Shown: positions 59,636 through 64,000 of the stretch, in pieces
Layout of the letters: each line of letters begins with the position of its first letter
How positions within the stretch are numbered: the first letter of the stretch is position 1
From: Cryptomeria japonica
Taxonomy: Eukaryota; Streptophyta; Pinopsida; Cupressales; Cupressaceae
NCBI RefSeq assembly: GCF_030272615.1
Contig: NC_081406.1
Location: 483,445,900 to 483,509,899, forward strand
Reading direction: 5' to 3'
Length of the DNA stretch: 64,000 bases
Program-made: the position numbers and the translations under genes
The notes under the pieces: model-generated
Seen by the model: only the letters and a program-made list of their open reading frames with translations
Database searches by the model: none
Told to the model about the DNA's origin: nothing

Positions 59636-61531
59636 CATTCCTTGGTTATTCTTCTAGAAGTAAAGCATTTAAATGTCTGATCAAATCATCTAACAAAATA
59701 GTAGAAAGTGATAATGTGAAAATTGATGAATTTGCAGAAAGAAATGATGAAGGAAATTCCAAAGAACCATAAACTTATGAAGAATTTATTTATGTTCAAT
59801 CGAGAAAGTTGATTAAGAAAATGAAGAAAATACTCAGTTACCGAGTGATGAAGAAGATAAAACAGAGCATACCAAGCCCATATTAGCCAAGTATGTCAAA
59901 AGAAATCATGCATCAAGTCATATTATAGGAGATAAGGATGATCCAGTGATGACAAGGAACAAACTGAGACAAAATACATGTTGGATATCTGAATTTGAAC
60001 CGAGGATAGTAAAAGAGGCATTTAGTAATGAAGATTGGATAAATGCTATGACAGAATAAATTGAACAAATCAAGAAGAATGAAACATGGACACTGGTCCC
60101 AAGACCAAAAGAGAAAAATGTAATCGGTACAAAGTGGATTTTTAGAAACAAGCTAAATGAAAAAGGAGAGGTCATTTGGAACAAAGCAAGACTAGTTTGC
60201 AAAGGATATGCTCAAGAAGAAGGAATTGATTATGGTGAGACTTTTGCACCTGTGGAAAGACTTGAAGGAGTGAGAACATTGTTGGCATATGCTGCTTACA
60301 AAAATTTCAAGGTATATCAAATGGATGTTAAATCTGCATTTTTGAATGGTATACTAGAAGAAGAAGTCTATATTGAACAACCTGAAGGATTTATTTAAGA
60401 GAAGAATAAAGATCAGGTATGTAAGTTGAACAAAGCTTTATATGGCCTAAAGCAAGCACCTAGAGCATGGTATGAAAGGTTGCACTCTTACTTAATCAAG
60501 ATTGGATTTATGAGGACTAGTGAAAACAACAACATGTATATGAAGAATGATGAGGATAATGGAATACTGATTTCAGCCATATTTGTTGATGATATTATTT
60601 TTTGTGGAAATGATTCTTTATGCAAGAACTTTGGAAATGAAATGTGCAAAGAATTTGAGATGTCATTAATCGGTTAAATAAATTATTTTATAGGTTTACA
60701 GATACTGCAAATGAAAAATGGGATTTTCATTACTCAATCCAAGTATATAAAGGAAATCTTGAAGAGATTTGGAATGGAGGATTCTAAACCTGTAAGTACT
60801 CCTATGACTACTAATTGTAAACTATCAAAGAATGATGAATCTGCATCTGTTGATGAGACACTTTACCGATCTATGATTAGAAAGTTGCAATATGTAGTTC
60901 AGAGCAGGCCTGATATAGCACATGCAGTAGGTATAGTTGCAAGATTTTCTACAAATCCCAAAGAAACCCATATGACAACAATCAAGAGAATTTTCAGATA
61001 CTTGAGAGGCACTGAAGATTATGGTTTACTATATAAAAAGAGGATTGATTTTGATTTAAAAGTCTATACTGATGCTAATTGGGCAGGAAATATTGATGAC
61101 AAGAAAAGCACAAGCGGTGGAGCTTCCTTTTTGGGAGAAAGACTAGTGAGTTGGCTTAGCAAGAAACAAGGATGCATTTCACAATCAATAGCTAAAGCTA
61201 AATATGTCACTACAGCATTAAATTGTACCAATATAGCATGGATCAAACAACTATTGGAAGGTATGAATGATACAATTATCGAGCAACTATATTTTGTGAT
61301 AATATAAGTGCTATTAACATTTCAAAGAATCCAGTAATGCACTCTAAGACAAAGCATATCTCTATAAAGTATCCTTATCTAAGAGAAGAAGTTCAAGAAA
61401 AGAAAGTTGTGCTGGAGTATGTTAGCACAAAGGAACAAATAGTAGGCATCTTCACAAAGCCACTACCAAGGGACACTTTTGAGTATCTCAGAAGTAAGTT
61501 AGGGGTCCTACCCCTATCTAGTACTCACTGA
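59636..61531 (+). pseudogene. C3 integrase end, reverse transcriptase and RNase H
   Basis: Open to 59772, then broken. RT in a second frame: [57 protein letters not shown] and FVDD near 60590. Stops lie near 60058, 60396 and 60675. RNase H: YTDANWAGNIDDKKSTSGG, SIAKAKYVTTALN (Glu position changed to Lys) and a frame change near 61280 before the last Asp region. The end GVLPLSSTH precedes the stop at 61529-61531. Confidence 0.88.
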
Positions 61532-61901
61532 CAGAGTTCGGTGAAAGCATCAATTCTATGACTCTACAGAATACTATTTGCGAGTTGATGCTGATTTACA
61601 CACTTTAGAAGGTCATATAAAGTTGTGCAAGAAATAGTGAATGAAGGCAAGATGCCCTGACCGAGACTGAGATGATACATTTGTATATGTTTTAACAAGC
61701 AAGAAAATTACTTCACAGTGGAAGTAATCATGGATTAGTTTTACTTTTGACATTGTTGTCAAAGGGGGAGAAGACTAATGACAGGGGGAGAAGATCATAG
61801 GAGAATTTTATAGCTCAAGGACAACAGGAGAAGAAAAATACCAGTCTGAATCAATTAGAATAAATCAAGTTGGTATTGCCATCAATGCCAAAGGGGGGGA
61901 T
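61532..61901 (+). promoter_or_regulatory. C3 3' untranslated part with polypurine tracts
   Basis: GGGGGAG tracts near 61763 and 61785 and AAAGGGGGGGA at 61890-61900, the last directly before the 3' LTR. Confidence 0.8.
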
Positions 61902-63401
61902 TGTTGGCATTACATTAAGTTTGTTGGTATGATGATATTAAGAAGGTTGTTGGGGATTGATGATATAATTGATAAAGGATGATTACTGTCTTAATAATAT
62001 TATTTTGTCATTGATGTCAAGCAATTGATTTTCTGATTTAGTATGATGTTGCCATATCTTAAAGAGTATGTTTTGATAAGTATAAAGATGTCGGTAAGTG
62101 ACATAGAAAGAATATGAAAATGAAGGGGAGTAATAAGATATTCAATGGGAAACTATTACCGAGTTAGACAGTGATGAGATTATGTTATTTTGATTGTTTT
62201 GATATCCTATATATGTGTATTCGAAGACTGAATAAGAAGGAGAAAAGATTTCATGCATCAAAATGAGTAAAGGTTTGATACTGTTCTATTTTACCGAGTG
62301 AGGAGCTAGTCAGTAAACACCAAGGTTATCAATGTTGGTTAAAGAAGAAAGAATGTCTACCGAGTAAAGTTCATTATTTACCGAGTATCAACCAAGCAGT
62401 AATAGGATGCATTGGATGAATAAATACATTATTAAATGAAGGATGCCAATGAGTTGGAGATTTATAGAAGATTGGAATGTCATGCAAGAAGTTTGTTAAG
62501 GATCAATGGAAATGAAAATTCAAGAGTTGGATCTATAGTACAGATTGAATGGTCATAACCGAGCACAAGTACCAAGGAAGGTATACAAGTTCCAAGGCAA
62601 GATAAAACATTTTTAGTTCGAAGGATTCAATGAACTTAGTCAAGTTTGAAGATCTGATGGCTAAGACTAATCATGGGAAATGTGATTAAGGAGATTAAGC
62701 GGTTAGGAATTGCTTATAAATAAGAAAAAAAAATTGAATAGAGGAAGCGAGAAAATAGAAGAGTAGTGATACTGCAGAGGTGATTACCGAGTACAGAAGA
62801 TTGAAGATCTAATTGAAGAACAGATTGAGAAGCACAACAAGGAGGAAGATAAGTCTTATGACAAGATTATTTTGAGCACATAGAGTCTTCTTTAACATTT
62901 CAGATGTGAAGTTACAGATATATTTTATTATTGTTATTTATTTTTCTAAGTGACAGGAAATCTCTTAACCGAGTGGACCTAACAGTCTTATTTGTAAATC
63001 CTCTAGGAAGGTAACATTTTGAATGAGTGTTTGAAATCCTTTGACAAGGTCACTTCTAACAAAGTGCAAGATTCTGATAAATCAGAGGGAAATCCCTTGA
63101 CCGGGTCACATCTAGCAATGTGTTTATGTAATCTTTAATAGGATTGGCTTTTAACCAAGCATACTCTAGAAGAGTATATTTTCTTAGTGGATCCGAAATC
63201 CCACAGTGGTTTTTCCCTATTTGGGTTTCCACATTAAATCTAGTGTTAAATGTGTTTTGTTGTTTCAAGTTTATCAATTTATGAGTTTGAATGATTTACA
63301 GTCATAGTTGCATGTTAAGTAAGTTCTACCGAGGTTGAATCTGACGAATATTTTGAATTGTGAGTTTATCTGATTCACCCCCCCCTCTCATCTAACTAAC
63401 A
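61902..63401 (+). repeat. C3 3' LTR
   Basis: 1,500 bp, TGTTGGCATTACATTAAG to CTAACTAACA. Full-length partner of the 5' LTR. Confidence 0.93.
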
Positions 63402-63718
63402 TAAACAAGCATGGTAGATAATGGTTCTTTTACCCTTTAGATTACCTAGGTGCAACTACCTTACTGAAAACACATGATGCAAGTTGCATGTTGTTCATTA
63501 ACCCCTTAGTTAAGCTAGGTGAAAGATACATGATTTTTTACTTCCCAAAAGACTCGTAGTTAAACTAAGTGAGAAAATGCATTAAAGTTGCTCAAAATAA
63601 AACCTTCATGCACACAAGTCAGTAGTTTGCAAAAAAAATTGGTCGTGGACAGTTGAACCTACAAAGATCTATTAGCTGACAGATTGTAAAATTTCAAATT
63701 TTTGTAGGCAAAAGGTAT
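63402..63718. other. Right flank of C3
   Basis: No ORF or element end recognised. It leads into the 21-bp repeats and may belong to the same host element as 23766-25977. Confidence 0.35.
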
Positions 63719-63969
63719 TAAAACGCTAAAACAAAAAAAAATGCTATCCTAGAAAGAAAAAGTGTTAATCTATAGAACAAAAGCATTAACCTATGTAATA
63801 AAAGTGCTAAATTGTGTAATGAATGCATGATTTCACAAACAAAAGTGTTGACCTGAATAGTAAAAGTGCTAACCTAAATGATAAAAATGCTAACCTATGA
63901 AGTGAAAGCGCTAAATTGTGTTGTAAAAGTGCTAGTATAGGCAATAAAAGCATTGCCACATTTCACATA
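63719..63969. repeat. 21-bp degenerate tandem repeat array (right copy)
   Basis: About ten units of roughly 21 bp, such as AAAAGTGCTAACCTAAATGAT, with the same consensus and orientation as 25582-25858. The array may continue past the window edge (GAAAGTGTTCATT at the end). Confidence 0.7.
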
Positions 63970-64000
63970 GGTGTGAAATGGGTTTATGAAAGTGTTCATT

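Larger units (their letters stand above)
54388..63401 (+). mobile_element. C3: second-family Ty1/copia element with internal duplication
   Basis: LTRs of 1,489 and 1,500 bp enclose gag-protease-integrase-RT-RNase H in copia order. The 5' LTR lacks the first 10 bases found in the 3' LTR and is fused straight to the chromovirus LTR end. No target-site duplication can be seen. The internal region has a 1.4-kb tandem duplication, several stops and frameshifts. Confidence 0.92.

Noticed and set aside
1-64000. Host protein-coding, tRNA, rRNA or miRNA genes
   Set aside because: I found none: every recognisable coding segment belongs to a retrotransposon, and Met-tRNA-like words are primer sites beside LTR ends.

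Overview
This window shows no host gene. It is 64 kb of nested, decayed LTR retrotransposons, typical of intergenic DNA in a large, repeat-rich land-plant genome. Plant lineages are recognisable: a Tat-like Ty3/gypsy family with a second RNase H, a Tekay/Del-like chromovirus and several Ty1/copia elements with Met-tRNA-type primer sites. The very long LTRs and heavy nesting would suit a conifer or another gymnosperm, but that is inference; no search was possible.

Layout. (1) 1-23765, minus strand: two tandem members, T1 and T2, of a Tat-like family share one short LTR at about 12519-13048. T1 has gag-protease-RNaseH-RT-RNaseH-integrase (12214-5373), then a 2.4-kb repeat-rich spacer, then an extra ORF that runs off the left edge. 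T2 keeps only the spacer and the extra ORF (21520-13457, about 1,207 codons once a nested 4,438-bp solo-LTR-like insert at 14324-18761 is removed). (2) 23766-25977: a gag fragment of another gypsy element (minus strand) and a 21-bp degenerate repeat array that reappears at 63.7-64 kb. (3) 25978-54387, plus strand: two tandem chromovirus copies, G-A (5'-truncated pol) and G-B (gag-pol), with LTRs of about 3.7-3.9 kb. The LTR between them carries copia element C1 (29841-36312, plus, TSD GAACT). The last LTR carries C2, the same copia family (46389-53040, minus). (4) 54388-63401: a second copia family, C3 (plus), with 1.5-kb LTRs and an in-frame 1.4-kb tandem duplication of its zinc knuckle-protease-integrase segment. 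(5) 63402-64000: flank with the 21-bp repeats.

No element looks able to move by itself; every pol has stops or frameshifts. Many stops are CAG-to-TAG changes, as expected from deamination of methylated cytosine, and several are shared between copies. The most unusual coding feature is the third ORF of the Tat-like family, about 1,200 codons, with an NLS-like patch and a predicted coiled coil. It lies behind a conserved spacer that holds tandem repeats and CACGTG boxes.
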